This document shows positions 19,837-28,470 of a stretch of 48,905 bases of DNA, piece after piece. Every line of letters begins with the position of its first letter. Position 1 is the stretch's first letter. The position numbers and the translations under genes are program-made. The notes beneath the pieces were generated by a model. That model was not told the DNA's origin and did not search any database. It saw only the letters and a list, made by a program, of their open reading frames with translations. Origin of the DNA: Paracoccaceae bacterium (GTDB lineage Bacteria; Pseudomonadota; Alphaproteobacteria; Rhodobacterales; Rhodobacteraceae); assembly GCA_009773055.1 (NCBI GenBank), contig WOUW01000034.1, positions 1-48,905 on the forward strand. The letters are read 5' to 3'.

Positions 19837-21070
19837 GTGGCGGCAACCCGGGCCTATGTGCTGCACCCGGCGCTGAAATCGGCGACTTCCCGGCGCTTGC
19901 CGGAACACGGTCTGGCCGAAGCCGTGGCACTGGCCGCGGCGTTGCCGGAACTCGACGTGCGCGGGTCCGAGGTCGTGCGTCTGTCGCGCGTGCATCCGGG
20001 AACGCTTCTCGGTTCGGGCAAGGTGGACGAACTGAAGCAGCGGTTCGCGGCTGACGAGATCGGGCTGGTGCTGGTGGATGGCAGCGTCTCACCGGTGCAG
20101 CAGCGCAATCTGGAGAAGGCTTGGGGCGTCAAGCTTTTGGACCGCACCTCGCTGATCCTTGAGATCTTCGCCGACCGTGCCCGGACCCGCGAAGGTGTGC
20201 TGCAGGTCGAGCTTGCGGCGCTGAGCTATCAGCGGACCCGTCTGGTCCGCGCCTGGACCCACCTGGAACGGCAGCGCGGCGGTTTCGGCTTTGTCGGCGG
20301 CCCGGGGGAAACCCAGATCGAGAGCGACCGTCGGGCGATCGACGATCAGGTCATCCGCCTGAAGCGGCAGCTGGACAAGGTGGTTCGGACCCGCGAGTTG
20401 CATCGTGGGCTACACCAACGCGGGCAAATCCACGCTGTTCAACCGGATGACCGGGGCCGAGGTGCTGGCCAAGGACATGCTGTTCGCCACGTTGGACCCC
20501 ACGATGCGCGGGATTGTCCTGCCGTCGGAAAATGGGAGTGCGGGCCGCAAGATCATCGCATCGGACACGGTGGGCTTCATCTCGGACCTGCCGACCCAGC
20601 TGGTCGCTGCCTTTCGGGCGACGCTGGAAGAGGTGCTAGAGGCCGATCTTGTCCTGCATGTTCGCGACATCAGCCATCCGGAAACGGCTGAACAGGCGCA
20701 GGACGTGGCCGAAATCCTGACGTCGCTGGGCGTGAAGCCGTCGGTTCCGATGTTCGAGGTCTGGAACAAGCTCGACCTTGTCGACCCGTCGGGCCGCGCA
20801 GCCCTTGCCGTGAATTCCGAAGGCCGTGACCGTGTTTTTCCGATTTCCGCGCTGACCGGTGAAGGGATCGAAGTGCTTCTGGCTGCCATCGCCCAAGCCT
20901 TCGACGAGGAAAAATCCGAGCGGATGCTCACCTTGTCCTTTGCCGAGGGCCGCAAGCGGGCCTGGCTGCATCAGGAAGGCGTGGTGCAGGACGAGGAAGA
21001 GACCGAGAATGGTCACAGCCTGAACGTCCGCTGGACCGCGCGGCAGGAAAAGCGGTTCCGGGAGCTTTAG
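19837..21070 (+). pseudogene. hflX: Ribosome-splitting GTPase HflX, frameshifted by a short deletion
   Basis: The N-terminal HflX domain is clear in one frame (GTLLGSGKVDEL, LVLVDGSVSPVQQRNLEKA, GGFGFVGGPGETQIESDRR, ending LDKVVRTRELHR). The GTPase domain lies in another frame from about 20402: G1 GYTNAGKST, DTVGFISDLP (G3), NKLDLVD (G4), to TAG at 21068-21070. In intact HflX about 12-14 residues (basic linker plus the first beta-strand, ending PIVALV or similar) join RELHR to GYTNAGKST; these are missing here. About 35-41 nt, with a remainder of 2 modulo 3, therefore seem to be deleted near 20402. Start uncertain: no ATG/GTG/TTG exists between the hfq stop and GTG 19837, but a CTG at 19762 overlapping the hfq stop follows a good AAGGGG site. 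Confidence 0.85.
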
Positions 21071-21079
21071 GTCGCGGGG

Positions 21080-22471
21080 CTATTCCTCGAACTCGGCGAA
21101 CCCCCTGCCCCCGCGCGTGGATCCGACGACGCCCAACGACTTCAGCTTGCGGTGCAGTGCCGAGCGTTCCATGCCGACAAAGCTGGCCGTCCGGCTGATG
21201 TTTCCGCCAAAGCGGTTGATTTGCGTCAAGAGATACTCGCGTTCGAAAAGCTCGCGCGCTTCGCGCAAGGGCAATGTCGCGATGGTGCCCGAGAAAGACA
21301 GCGAGGATTCGGCCTCGGGTTTCGGCTCTGTGCCGGGAATCTCGGTCGTTTCGATCGGGCCTGTGCTGTCCCCGAGGATCAGAATTCGTTCGATCACGTT
21401 TCTCAGCTGGCGGATGTTTCCGGGCCAGGGCAGCGTCTGCAGGACGGTGTTGGCCTCGTCCGAGAGCGCGCGGTTGGGCAAGCCCTGGGTCCGGTGGAAC
21501 CAGTCGATGAAATGCCGGGTCAATTCCGGCACATCCTCGCGCCGGGCTGCCAGCGAGGGGACTGTGATCGGGACGACGTTCAGGCGGTCGTAAAGTTCTT
21601 GCCGGAAGCGACCGAGGCTGATTTCCGCACGCAGGTCGCGGCAGGTGGAAGAGATCACGCGAAGATCGACACGCACCTTGTCGGCCCCTCCCGCGCGGGT
21701 GAACTGCTGTTCGGTCAGGACGCGGAGAATCTTTCCCTGCGTGCCAAGCGGCATATCCGCGACCTCGTCGAAATAGACGATCCCGCCGTGCGCCTGTTCC
21801 AGAAGGCCGGGCTCGACCCCGCGTTCGGGGGTTTCACGGCCGAAGAGGACCTCTTCCATCCGGTCCGGCTCGATCGAGGCCGAGGATACGGTGATGAACG
21901 GCGCTGCGGCGCGGTTGGAGTGCATGTGGATGTAGCGGGCCGCCATTTCCTTGCCGGTCCCGGGTTCGCCCGCAAGCATCACGCGGGCGTTGGACTTGGT
22001 GACCTTGTCGAGGTTGGCTTTCAGCGTCTTGAAGGCCAGCGATGAGCCGACCATTTCGGACGATGTGACATCGCGACGGCGCAGTTCCTGGTTCTCGCGG
22101 CGGAGGCGCGCAGTTTCCATCGCGCGGGCGACGACGACCATCAGCTGATCAATATTGAACGGCTTTTCAATGAAATCGTAAGCCCCCTGTTTGATCGCAG
22201 CGACAGCGATTTCAATGTTTCCATGGCCAGAGATAATCACGACGGGAATGTCGGGATTGTCTCGCTTTACTGTTTTGAGAATGTCGATTCCGTCCATCCG
22301 GCTGTCCTTGAGCCAAATGTCGAGGATCATCAGCGCCGGGGCGTCGGCGTTGATTTCTGCCATGCAGTCGTCAGAATTGGCGGCGAGGCGGGTCGTATAG
22401 CCTTCGTCGCGCAGAATGTCGCCGATCAGTTCGCGGATGTCCTGTTCGTCATCGACGATGAGAATGCTCAT
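21080..22471 (-). CDS. ntrX: Response regulator NtrX
   Basis: A 463-residue NtrC-family regulator, partner of the NtrY kinase, linked in other alphaproteobacteria to nitrogen, redox and envelope control. The receiver domain has the phosphoacceptor Asp51 in LMILDIW and Lys103. The AAA+ domain has Walker A GEPGTGKE (168-175) and Walker B GIVYFDEV (about 230-237). Where sigma-54 activators have the GAFTGA loop it has only EVLFGRETPERG, so contact with sigma-54 is not expected. The C-terminal Fis-type helix-turn-helix (GGNISRTASFVGMERSALHR) is intact. Its ATG overlaps the ntrY stop (ATGA). It is convergent with hflX, 9 nt apart. Confidence 0.95.
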   Translation of the reverse strand: MSILIVDDEQDIRELIGDILRDEGYTTRLAANSDDCMAEINADAPALMILDIWLKDSRMDGIDILKTVKRDNPDIPVVIISGHGNIEIAVAAIKQGAYDFIEKPFNIDQLMVVVARAMETARLRRENQELRRRDVTSSEMVGSSLAFKTLKANLDKVTKSNARVMLAGEPGTGKEMAARYIHMHSNRAAAPFITVSSASIEPDRMEEVLFGRETPERGVEPGLLEQAHGGIVYFDEVADMPLGTQGKILRVLTEQQFTRAGGADKVRVDLRVISSTCRDLRAEISLGRFRQELYDRLNVVPITVPSLAARREDVPELTRHFIDWFHRTQGLPNRALSDEANTVLQTLPWPGNIRQLRNVIERILILGDSTGPIETTEIPGTEPKPEAESSLSFSGTIATLPLREARELFEREYLLTQINRFGGNISRTASFVGMERSALHRKLKSLGVVGSTRGGRGFAEFEE

Positions 22472-24759
22472 GTCTGGGCCTCCTTGACGTTGGGCTTCTC
22501 GGGGGGAGCGGCGCCCAGGGGAATGTGTGTGCGCGAACGCTTGCGCGGGGTGCGGGGCAGCCGGATTTCGGCAAGGGCTCCCGGATGGTCGTTGCCTTCG
22601 AAGACCGGGGCGTCGAGAAGGGCAAGCGTGCCGCCGTGTTCCTCGATGATCTTCTTGACGATGGGCAGGCCAAGGCCGGTGCCCTTTTCGCGGGTGGTGA
22701 CGTAGGGCTCGAACAGTCGCGCACGGTCAGGCGGCAAGCCGGTGCCGTTGTCCATGATGCGGATCACAGCTTCGCTGTCGTCGACGGTAAGCGCGATGCG
22801 GATTTCCGGCGAAAAGCCGATCGGGCTGGACTTTTCCTGAAAGCTTTCAATCGCTTCCCCGGCGTTCTTGATAAGGTTCGTGAAGGCCTGACCGATCATC
22901 GTTGCGTCCAGTTCCAGATGCAGTTCGCCTGCGGGGATGTCCTTGATGAAGCGGACGCCGGGCTGGCCGTTTTCCTGCAAGAGGACCGCACCTTTCAGCA
23001 ACGCCGCAAGGTCGCAATCGCGGCGGTCGGGTTCGGGCATCCGGGCGAATTTGGAGAATTCATCGACAATCCGGCGCAGGTCATTGGTCTGGCGGATGAT
23101 GACATCGGTGTATTGCTCCAGATCCTCATGGTCGCGGACCTGGGTCGCGAACTTGCGTTTGATGCGTTCGGCGGAAAGCTGGATCGGGGTCAGCGGGTTC
23201 TTGATCTCGTGCGCGATGCGCCGGGCGACGTCGCCCCAGGCGGCCATGCGCTGCGCCGAGACAAGATCGGTCACATCATCGAAGGCCACCACAAAGCCTT
23301 CAAGGTCGCCCGCGTCGCTGCGGCGGGTGGACATGCGGACGAGAAGGCTTTCCAGCTTGCCCCTGCGGGTCAGGCGAACCTCTTCCTGCACAGCGCTGCC
23401 GGTGCCGTTGCGAAGACGATCGAAAAGCGCTGCAAATTCGGGGACGGCGGCGGCAATGGGAGTGTCGACCTGGCGACCGGAAAGGTCGAGAAGCCGTTCA
23501 GAGGCGCGGTTCACGAAGTCGATGTCGCCGTCCGGATCAAGGCCGATGACCCCGGCGGTGACGTTCGACAAGACGGAATCGAACAATCGGCCGCGGGTTT
23601 CAGTCTGTGCGTGGCTTTCGACCAAAGCTTCGCGCTGGCCTTTCAGCTGGCGGGTCATCTGGTTGAAAAGTCGACCAAGCGAGGCGATCTCGTCATCGCC
23701 TTCCTCTTCCATGACCTGCACATCCAGATCGCCTTGACCCACGCGCTCTGCCGCTCCGGCAAGCCGCCCAACAGGACGCGAGAGGCGTTCGGCGAACCAG
23801 AGGCCCAGCCAGATCGCCGCCAGAATCAGGATCAGCGCGAATCCGAGGTAGATCAGACCGAAGTTGAACAGCAAGCGGCCGCGCTCGGATTCAAGCTGGT
23901 TGTAAAGCTGGACGGTTTCCTGGGTTTCGTCGAGCAGCGACAGGATCGAGCCGTCCACCGCCCGCGTGACGTAGAGGTAGCGGTCGGGATAGGCGTCCAG
24001 AAGGACCAGCGCGCGAAACTCGTTGTTCGACCAGTCGGGGATCAGGACGGTGTTGCCTTCGCGGGCCAGTTTCAGGTGTTCCTCGGTCAAGGCTTCAAAA
24101 TCGAAAAGATAGGAACGTTCGCCCCGGGTCTTCAGCACCCCCATGCCATCGACGAGGTAGGCTTCCTTCAACCCGCGCTGGACCACGGCCTGCGCCTGGG
24201 ACAAAAGCGGGCGCAGCTGGTCGTCGCGCAGGAAGGTGTTCTGGCGTTTGGCGTCGTTCAGGTATCCCGCAAGGGTGACCACATCGGCGGCAAGGTCGTC
24301 GCGCTGCACCGCCTCATAGGCCTGGGCGGCAGAGAGAGAGGAGCCGACGACGGACCGCACGCGGTCCGAGAACCAGCCTTCAAGGCCGATGTTGATCGAC
24401 AGGACGGCAAAGACGGCGACGAGGACGGTCGGGACCAACGCGATCAGCATGAAGACGCCCGAGAGCCGCATGTGCAGCCGCGATCCGGCGGATCGGGACC
24501 GACGGTCGGCGATCAGCCGGGCGACCCGGGCAAGGACGAGGGCCGCGATGACAAGGACGTAGATCAGGTCCGCCAGCAGAATCAGGCGCAGCGCGGGCGA
24601 AGCGGCCCCCCGGTTCAACGGCCCGAGCGCGAGGAAGGTCAGGACGGCCAGCACCGGTCCAAGAAACACGATGCCAAGCGTAACCGTCGTCTGCACCCGC
24701 CGCTGCCGACGCAGGCGGGAAAACCGCAGCCAGACATCCTTGGTTACCGCCCGATCCAC
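22468..24759 (-). CDS. ntrY: Sensor histidine kinase NtrY
   Basis: A 763-residue membrane kinase. The order is: two N-terminal membrane helices (TTVTLGIVFLGPVLAVLTFL and LILLADLIYVLVIAALVLA), a third helix (GVFMLIALVPTVLVAVFAVL), an extracytoplasmic sensor region, a fourth helix near residue 300, HAMP, a PAS domain (GVIGLDPDGDIDFVNRASER), the phosphoacceptor block [20 protein letters not shown], then N-box NLIKNAGEAI and G-boxes DNGTGLPP and GTGLGLPIVKKI. All catalytic motifs are present. It phosphorylates NtrX and may cross-talk with NtrC. It lies 99 nt after ntrC, a gap that holds a hairpin. Confidence 0.95.
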   Translation of the reverse strand: MDRAVTKDVWLRFSRLRRQRRVQTTVTLGIVFLGPVLAVLTFLALGPLNRGAASPALRLILLADLIYVLVIAALVLARVARLIADRRSRSAGSRLHMRLSGVFMLIALVPTVLVAVFAVLSINIGLEGWFSDRVRSVVGSSLSAAQAYEAVQRDDLAADVVTLAGYLNDAKRQNTFLRDDQLRPLLSQAQAVVQRGLKEAYLVDGMGVLKTRGERSYLFDFEALTEEHLKLAREGNTVLIPDWSNNEFRALVLLDAYPDRYLYVTRAVDGSILSLLDETQETVQLYNQLESERGRLLFNFGLIYLGFALILILAAIWLGLWFAERLSRPVGRLAGAAERVGQGDLDVQVMEEEGDDEIASLGRLFNQMTRQLKGQREALVESHAQTETRGRLFDSVLSNVTAGVIGLDPDGDIDFVNRASERLLDLSGRQVDTPIAAAVPEFAALFDRLRNGTGSAVQEEVRLTRRGKLESLLVRMSTRRSDAGDLEGFVVAFDDVTDLVSAQRMAAWGDVARRIAHEIKNPLTPIQLSAERIKRKFATQVRDHEDLEQYTDVIIRQTNDLRRIVDEFSKFARMPEPDRRDCDLAALLKGAVLLQENGQPGVRFIKDIPAGELHLELDATMIGQAFTNLIKNAGEAIESFQEKSSPIGFSPEIRIALTVDDSEAVIRIMDNGTGLPPDRARLFEPYVTTREKGTGLGLPIVKKIIEEHGGTLALLDAPVFEGNDHPGALAEIRLPRTPRKRSRTHIPLGAAPPEKPNVKEAQT

Positions 24760-24777
24760 CCTGCCCTGCCCGTCAGC

Positions 24778-24794
24778 CGGGGGTTGGCCCCCCG
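24778..24794 (-). other. GC hairpin in the ntrC-ntrY gap
   Basis: CGGGGG (24778-24783), loop TTGGC, CCCCCG (24789-24794) give a 6-bp GC stem. There is no U-run, so it may be a processing or partial-termination site that lowers ntrYX expression relative to ntrBC. Confidence 0.35.
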
Positions 24795-24858
24795 TTGGCC
24801 ACTATATCTAGCTGTGCGGCGGGGTGAAACCCAAAAGACACAGGTAGGCGTTGCGCCG

Positions 24859-26223
24859 CTACATCAACTTACGCCGACGGGTCACACGGATGTCGAGTTC
24901 GGTGATCTTCTTGCGAAGGGTATTGCGGTTGATCCCCAGAAGATCGGCGCATTTCGCCTGGTTGCCTGCGGTGGCGTCCAGCGCAATCTCGATCAGCGGC
25001 ATTTCGACCTCGCGCAGGATGCGCTGGTAGACGCCGGGGGGCGGCAATTGGCCGCCATGCAGGTCGAAATAGCGCTTGAGATGCCGGGCAACCGAGGCGG
25101 AAAGCTTGTCGCTCTCGCCCACGCCAGTCAGGGGTTCGGGGCTGGGCTGCTGGCCGAGCACCAGTTCCACCTCGGAGCGGGCGATGTCGGTTTCGGAGGC
25201 AGTCACCAGAAGGCGGCGAATGGTGTTTTCCAGTTGGCGCACGTTGCCCGGCCAGGAATAGGCACGGACAAGGTCGGCTGCCCCCTGCGAAAGCCGCCGG
25301 ACCGCGCCAAGATCACGTTCGCCCTTGGCAAGGAAATGGTCGGCCAGAAGGGGGATATCCTCGACCCGTTCGCGCAAGGAGGGCACGTGCAGGGTCACGC
25401 CTCCAAGGCGATAGTAAAGGTCCTGGCGGAACAGGCCCGCTTCCATCCGGGCAGAAAGGTCGGTCTGGCTGGTGGCCATCACGCGCGGGGCCTTGTCGCC
25501 GAGGATATCCAGCATCCGGACGACGCGACCTTGCGTGTCGGCATCGAAGTCGGCGACTTCGTCAAAGACGACAGACCCGCCACGGGCCCGGGAAAGCAGC
25601 GTCGCGGGGCCGTCGATGCCTGCAAGGTCGGCGGCTTGCGCCACAACAAAGGGCAAAGTCCGGCGGTCGGAGAAGTCATGGATCGCCCGGGCAATAAGGG
25701 ACTTGCCGGTGCCGCTTTCGCCAGTGATCAGGACCGCAAGCTCGGTGTTCATCACCCGCGCCACCAACCGGTACAGCGCTTGCATGGCGGGAGTGCGGCC
25801 GACGAGCGGCAGGTCGTCGCCGGGCTCGCGCGGGGCGACAACCACCTTTGCAGCACGGCGCTTCTGGTCCAACGCCTTGGCAGAGCGTTTCATCAGGTCG
25901 GGCAGGTCGAAGGGTTTGGGCAGGTAATCGAAGGCCTCGGCCTCGGCCGCCTGGATCGCGGTCATGATCGTGTTCTGCGCCGAGATCACGATCACCGGCA
26001 GCCCGGGGCGCATCTTGGCAATCCGCGGAAGCGCGTCGAGACCGTTGCCGTCGGGCATGATCACGTCCGAGATCACAAGGTCGCCCTTCCCTTCCTCGAC
26101 CCATCGCATCAGCGTCATCAGACTGGAGGTCGCGTGGACCTTGCAGCCAGCGCGGGTGAGCGCCTGGGTCAGGACCGTGCGGATCGTGCGGTCGTCGTCA
26201 GCGACAAGGATGGTGCCATCCAT
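24859..26223 (-). CDS. ntrC: Nitrogen response regulator NtrC (Rhodobacter type, lacks the GAFTGA loop)
   Basis: A 454-residue enhancer-type regulator of nitrogen assimilation. The receiver has the phosphoacceptor Asp53 ([13 protein letters not shown]) and Lys103. The AAA+ domain has Walker A GESGTGKS (168-175) and Walker B GGSVVFDE (215-222). Between residues 199 and 215 only about 15 residues are present, where sigma-54-dependent NtrC proteins have roughly twice that including GAFTGA. This matches the Rhodobacter capsulatus NtrC, known to activate the housekeeping RNA polymerase. The C-terminal Fis helix-turn-helix ([20 protein letters not shown]) is complete. The start overlaps the ntrB stop by one base (TGATG). 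Confidence 0.95.
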   Translation of the reverse strand: MDGTILVADDDRTIRTVLTQALTRAGCKVHATSSLMTLMRWVEEGKGDLVISDVIMPDGNGLDALPRIAKMRPGLPVIVISAQNTIMTAIQAAEAEAFDYLPKPFDLPDLMKRSAKALDQKRRAAKVVVAPREPGDDLPLVGRTPAMQALYRLVARVMNTELAVLITGESGTGKSLIARAIHDFSDRRTLPFVVAQAADLAGIDGPATLLSRARGGSVVFDEVADFDADTQGRVVRMLDILGDKAPRVMATSQTDLSARMEAGLFRQDLYYRLGGVTLHVPSLRERVEDIPLLADHFLAKGERDLGAVRRLSQGAADLVRAYSWPGNVRQLENTIRRLLVTASETDIARSEVELVLGQQPSPEPLTGVGESDKLSASVARHLKRYFDLHGGQLPPPGVYQRILREVEMPLIEIALDATAGNQAKCADLLGINRNTLRKKITELDIRVTRRRKLM

Positions 26224-27317
26224 CAGCGGATTTCCTTTTTCTTCTCGCGCGGGGCCATGGGCAGCGACACGCGGAACACGGTGCGACCGGGGGTGGAATC
26301 GACAGTGATCCAGCCGTCATGGTCGGAGATGATTTTCGAGACGAGCGCGAGGCCGAGGCCGGTGCCGTTTTCTCGGCCCGAAACGAAGGGCTCGAAGATC
26401 GAGGCGGCGATCTCGGGCTTGATGCCGGGGCCGTCGTCGATGATCTCGATGTTCAGCGGCAGCGCGCCAGAAATACCGTCTTTTCGGCGCAGCCGCAGCG
26501 ACAGATCGTAGAAGGTGTGCAGGCGGATCGTGCCCCCTGTCCGGCAGGCTTCGGCCGCATTCTTGATCAGGTTCAGGAAGACCTGCATCAACTGGTCGCT
26601 GTCGGCGAAAGTGGACGGAAGCGAGGGGTCATAATCCTCGACAATGGTCATGTGTGCGGCAAAGCCGACCAGCGCGGACTTTCTCGCACGGTCAAGGGCG
26701 TCGTGGATATTCACCGGCTTGCGGTCCGGTGGGCGGATATTGCCGAACTGTTCGACCTGTTCCAGAAGCTTCACGATGCGGCGGGTCTCTTCCACGATCA
26801 GGTCAGTCATTTCCTGGTCTTCTGGCGACAGGTTCATCGACAGAAGCTGTGCCGCACCAGAAATCCCGGCGAGCGGATTCTTGATCTCGTGCGCCAGCAT
26901 TTCCGCCATGCCGATCGCAGAACGTGCGGCGGTCTTTGCCCCCATCGACCGGCCAAGGCGGTCGGCGAGTTCCCGGGGCGACAGGATCAACATCATGATG
27001 TCGGGATTGTCGTGCATCGGCGCGAGGTGGATCGTGCACTGCACCGGGGGCTTTTCGCCGGTGGTCACGTCGACGTCGTTGATGTTCAGCGGCGACTGGT
27101 TGGCGCGGACGCGGGACATCGCCTCTTCCATCGGGGCTTCGATCGACAGGCGGTCGAAGACGGGCTGGCCGACCAGGCTTTTCTGCGAGGTGTTGAGGAA
27201 GGTCTCTGCCGCCGGGTTGACTTCAAGAATCGTCGCGGCGGGACCGATCAGCAGGGTTGGAAACGGCAGAGACGCCCAGATCACGCCGGGCACCGGGTAA
27301 GGCGCACGGTACGTCAT
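26223..27317 (-). CDS. ntrB: Nitrogen regulation sensor kinase/phosphatase NtrB
   Basis: A 364-residue cytoplasmic kinase that phosphorylates and dephosphorylates NtrC under control of PII proteins. It has an N-terminal PAS domain (about residues 15-110, with [17 protein letters not shown]), the phosphoacceptor motif [21 protein letters not shown]-box [18 protein letters not shown], and [13 protein letters not shown]. There is no membrane segment. The ATG overlaps the dusB stop (ATGA) and its own stop overlaps ntrC, so dusB-ntrB-ntrC are tightly coupled. Confidence 0.96.
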   Translation of the reverse strand: MTYRAPYPVPGVIWASLPFPTLLIGPAATILEVNPAAETFLNTSQKSLVGQPVFDRLSIEAPMEEAMSRVRANQSPLNINDVDVTTGEKPPVQCTIHLAPMHDNPDIMMLILSPRELADRLGRSMGAKTAARSAIGMAEMLAHEIKNPLAGISGAAQLLSMNLSPEDQEMTDLIVEETRRIVKLLEQVEQFGNIRPPDRKPVNIHDALDRARKSALVGFAAHMTIVEDYDPSLPSTFADSDQLMQVFLNLIKNAAEACRTGGTIRLHTFYDLSLRLRRKDGISGALPLNIEIIDDGPGIKPEIAASIFEPFVSGRENGTGLGLALVSKIISDHDGWITVDSTPGRTVFRVSLPMAPREKKKEIR

Positions 27318-28291
27318 GCGGCCAACTCCAGTTCCGCGAACGCCTGCTCGAGAAGCAGGATCACTTCGGCAGGGTCGATGGAGGTAAGGATCGCCTCGCG
27401 GGCATGGGGGAGACCCGCTTCTTCGAGATACCAGCCCAGATGTTTGCGGGCCATCCGAAGCCCAAGCTCGCGACCGTAGAAGGTCAGCATGTCGTCGTAG
27501 TGATCGAGGATCATCCGACCCAGGCGCCCGCCTTCGGGAATCATCGGGGCGGGCATGCCGTAAAGCTCATGTGCCACCTGCGCGAGCTTCCAGGGGGCGC
27601 CCTGCGCGCCGCGCCCGATCATCACGCCGTCTGCGCCAGAAAGGCGCAGCGCCTCGCGGGCAGACGTGGTGTCGGTGATGTCGCCGTTGGCGATGACCGG
27701 GATTGTCACGGCCTCTTTCACCGCGCGGATGGCGGCCCAGTCGGCGTGCCCCTTGTAGAACTGGCAGCGGGTGCGACCGTGGATGGTGATCATCTGGACG
27801 CCGGCGGCTTCGGCACGGCGGCCAAGGTCGGGCGCGTTGTGCAGGGTGTCGTCCCAGCCCAGGCGGGTCTTCAGCGTGACGGGGACCGTCACCGCCTTCA
27901 CCACGGCCTCGATCACGGTCAGCGCCAGGTCGAGATCCCGCAAGAGGGCTGACCCGCAGAGGCCGGTCGTCACGCGTTTGGACGGGCAGCCCATGTTGAT
28001 GTCGATGATACGCGCACCCTGCCCTTCGACAAACTTTGCGCCTTCGGCCATCCAGTATGGGTCGCGGCCGGCAAGCTGGACCGAAGTGGCCTGTTCACCA
28101 AACCCCAGTTCTGCCCGGGCGCGGGCTTCGGGCTGGGCGCGGACAACCTCGGCCGAGGCCACCATTTCGCTGACGACAAGGCCCGCCCCGAATCGCGCCA
28201 CCAGCCTGCGGAACGGCAGGTCGGTGATCCCGGCCAAAGGCGCGAGGAAAACCGGCGGGTCAAGTGACAGCGGACCGAGGGGAACGGGCAA
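27314..28291 (-). CDS. dusB: tRNA-dihydrouridine synthase DusB (NifR3)
   Basis: An FMN-dependent enzyme that reduces uridines in the tRNA D-loop. It shows [16 protein letters not shown] near the N-terminus, the catalytic Cys region [20 protein letters not shown], and [13 protein letters not shown] and IANGDITD. It is the first gene of the classic nifR3-ntrB-ntrC operon. The open frame extends to 28429, but that part covers the predicted promoter. A TTG at 28291, 7 nt after AAGGATAAGG, gives [20 protein letters not shown] and about 325 residues, the family length; another TTG at 28309 is the alternative. No ATG is available, so the start is inferred. Confidence 0.92.
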   Translation of the reverse strand: MPVPLGPLSLDPPVFLAPLAGITDLPFRRLVARFGAGLVVSEMVASAEVVRAQPEARARAELGFGEQATSVQLAGRDPYWMAEGAKFVEGQGARIIDINMGCPSKRVTTGLCGSALLRDLDLALTVIEAVVKAVTVPVTLKTRLGWDDTLHNAPDLGRRAEAAGVQMITIHGRTRCQFYKGHADWAAIRAVKEAVTIPVIANGDITDTTSAREALRLSGADGVMIGRGAQGAPWKLAQVAHELYGMPAPMIPEGGRLGRMILDHYDDMLTFYGRELGLRMARKHLGWYLEEAGLPHAREAILTSIDPAEVILLLEQAFAELELAA

Positions 28292-28339
28292 AGCCTTATC
28301 CTTGTGCAACTGATCAGGAGGTAATCCGCAAAGGGGGGT

Positions 28340-28353
28340 GCGACCAAGGTCGC
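28340..28353. promoter_or_regulatory. Palindrome in the dusB leader
   Basis: GCGACC-AA-GGTCGC is a perfect 14-bp palindrome just downstream of the predicted dusB transcription start. It could be an operator or an RNA hairpin in the leader. Confidence 0.35.
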
Positions 28354-28361
28354 GCGGCGGG

Positions 28362-28390
28362 ATTATGACTGAAAAACATGCGATGCACAA
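28362..28390 (-). promoter_or_regulatory. Predicted sigma-70 promoter of the dusB-ntrBC operon
   Basis: On the minus strand, TTGTGC (28390-28385) and CATAAT (28367-28362) are 17 nt apart. The -35 hexamer is part of the TGCAC-N7-GTGCA palindrome. No sigma-54 element (GG-N10-GC with proper context) was seen. Confidence 0.55.
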
Positions 28391-28400
28391 TTTTTGTGCA
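28384..28400. promoter_or_regulatory. NtrC-type binding palindrome upstream of dusB-ntrBC
   Basis: TGCAC (28384-28388), AATTTTT, GTGCA (28396-28400). Arms and 7-nt spacing equal the enterobacterial NtrC consensus TGCAC-N7-GTGCA. It overlaps the predicted -35 of the operon encoding NtrC, which suggests autoregulation, probably repression. It also lies 71 nt before the divergent ispDF start. Confidence 0.7.
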
Positions 28401-28470
28401 ATCAGCCCGTGCAAGCGCCAGATTGTCATGCAGGTCCGGCTGGATTAGGCAGGACGCAAAGGAGGCCCAC

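Noticed and set aside
22525..26511. A 1328-codon open frame on the plus strand opposite ntrY, ntrC and ntrB
   Set aside because: It is antisense to three intact conserved genes and arises from the codon bias of GC-rich DNA; the translation has no family resemblance.
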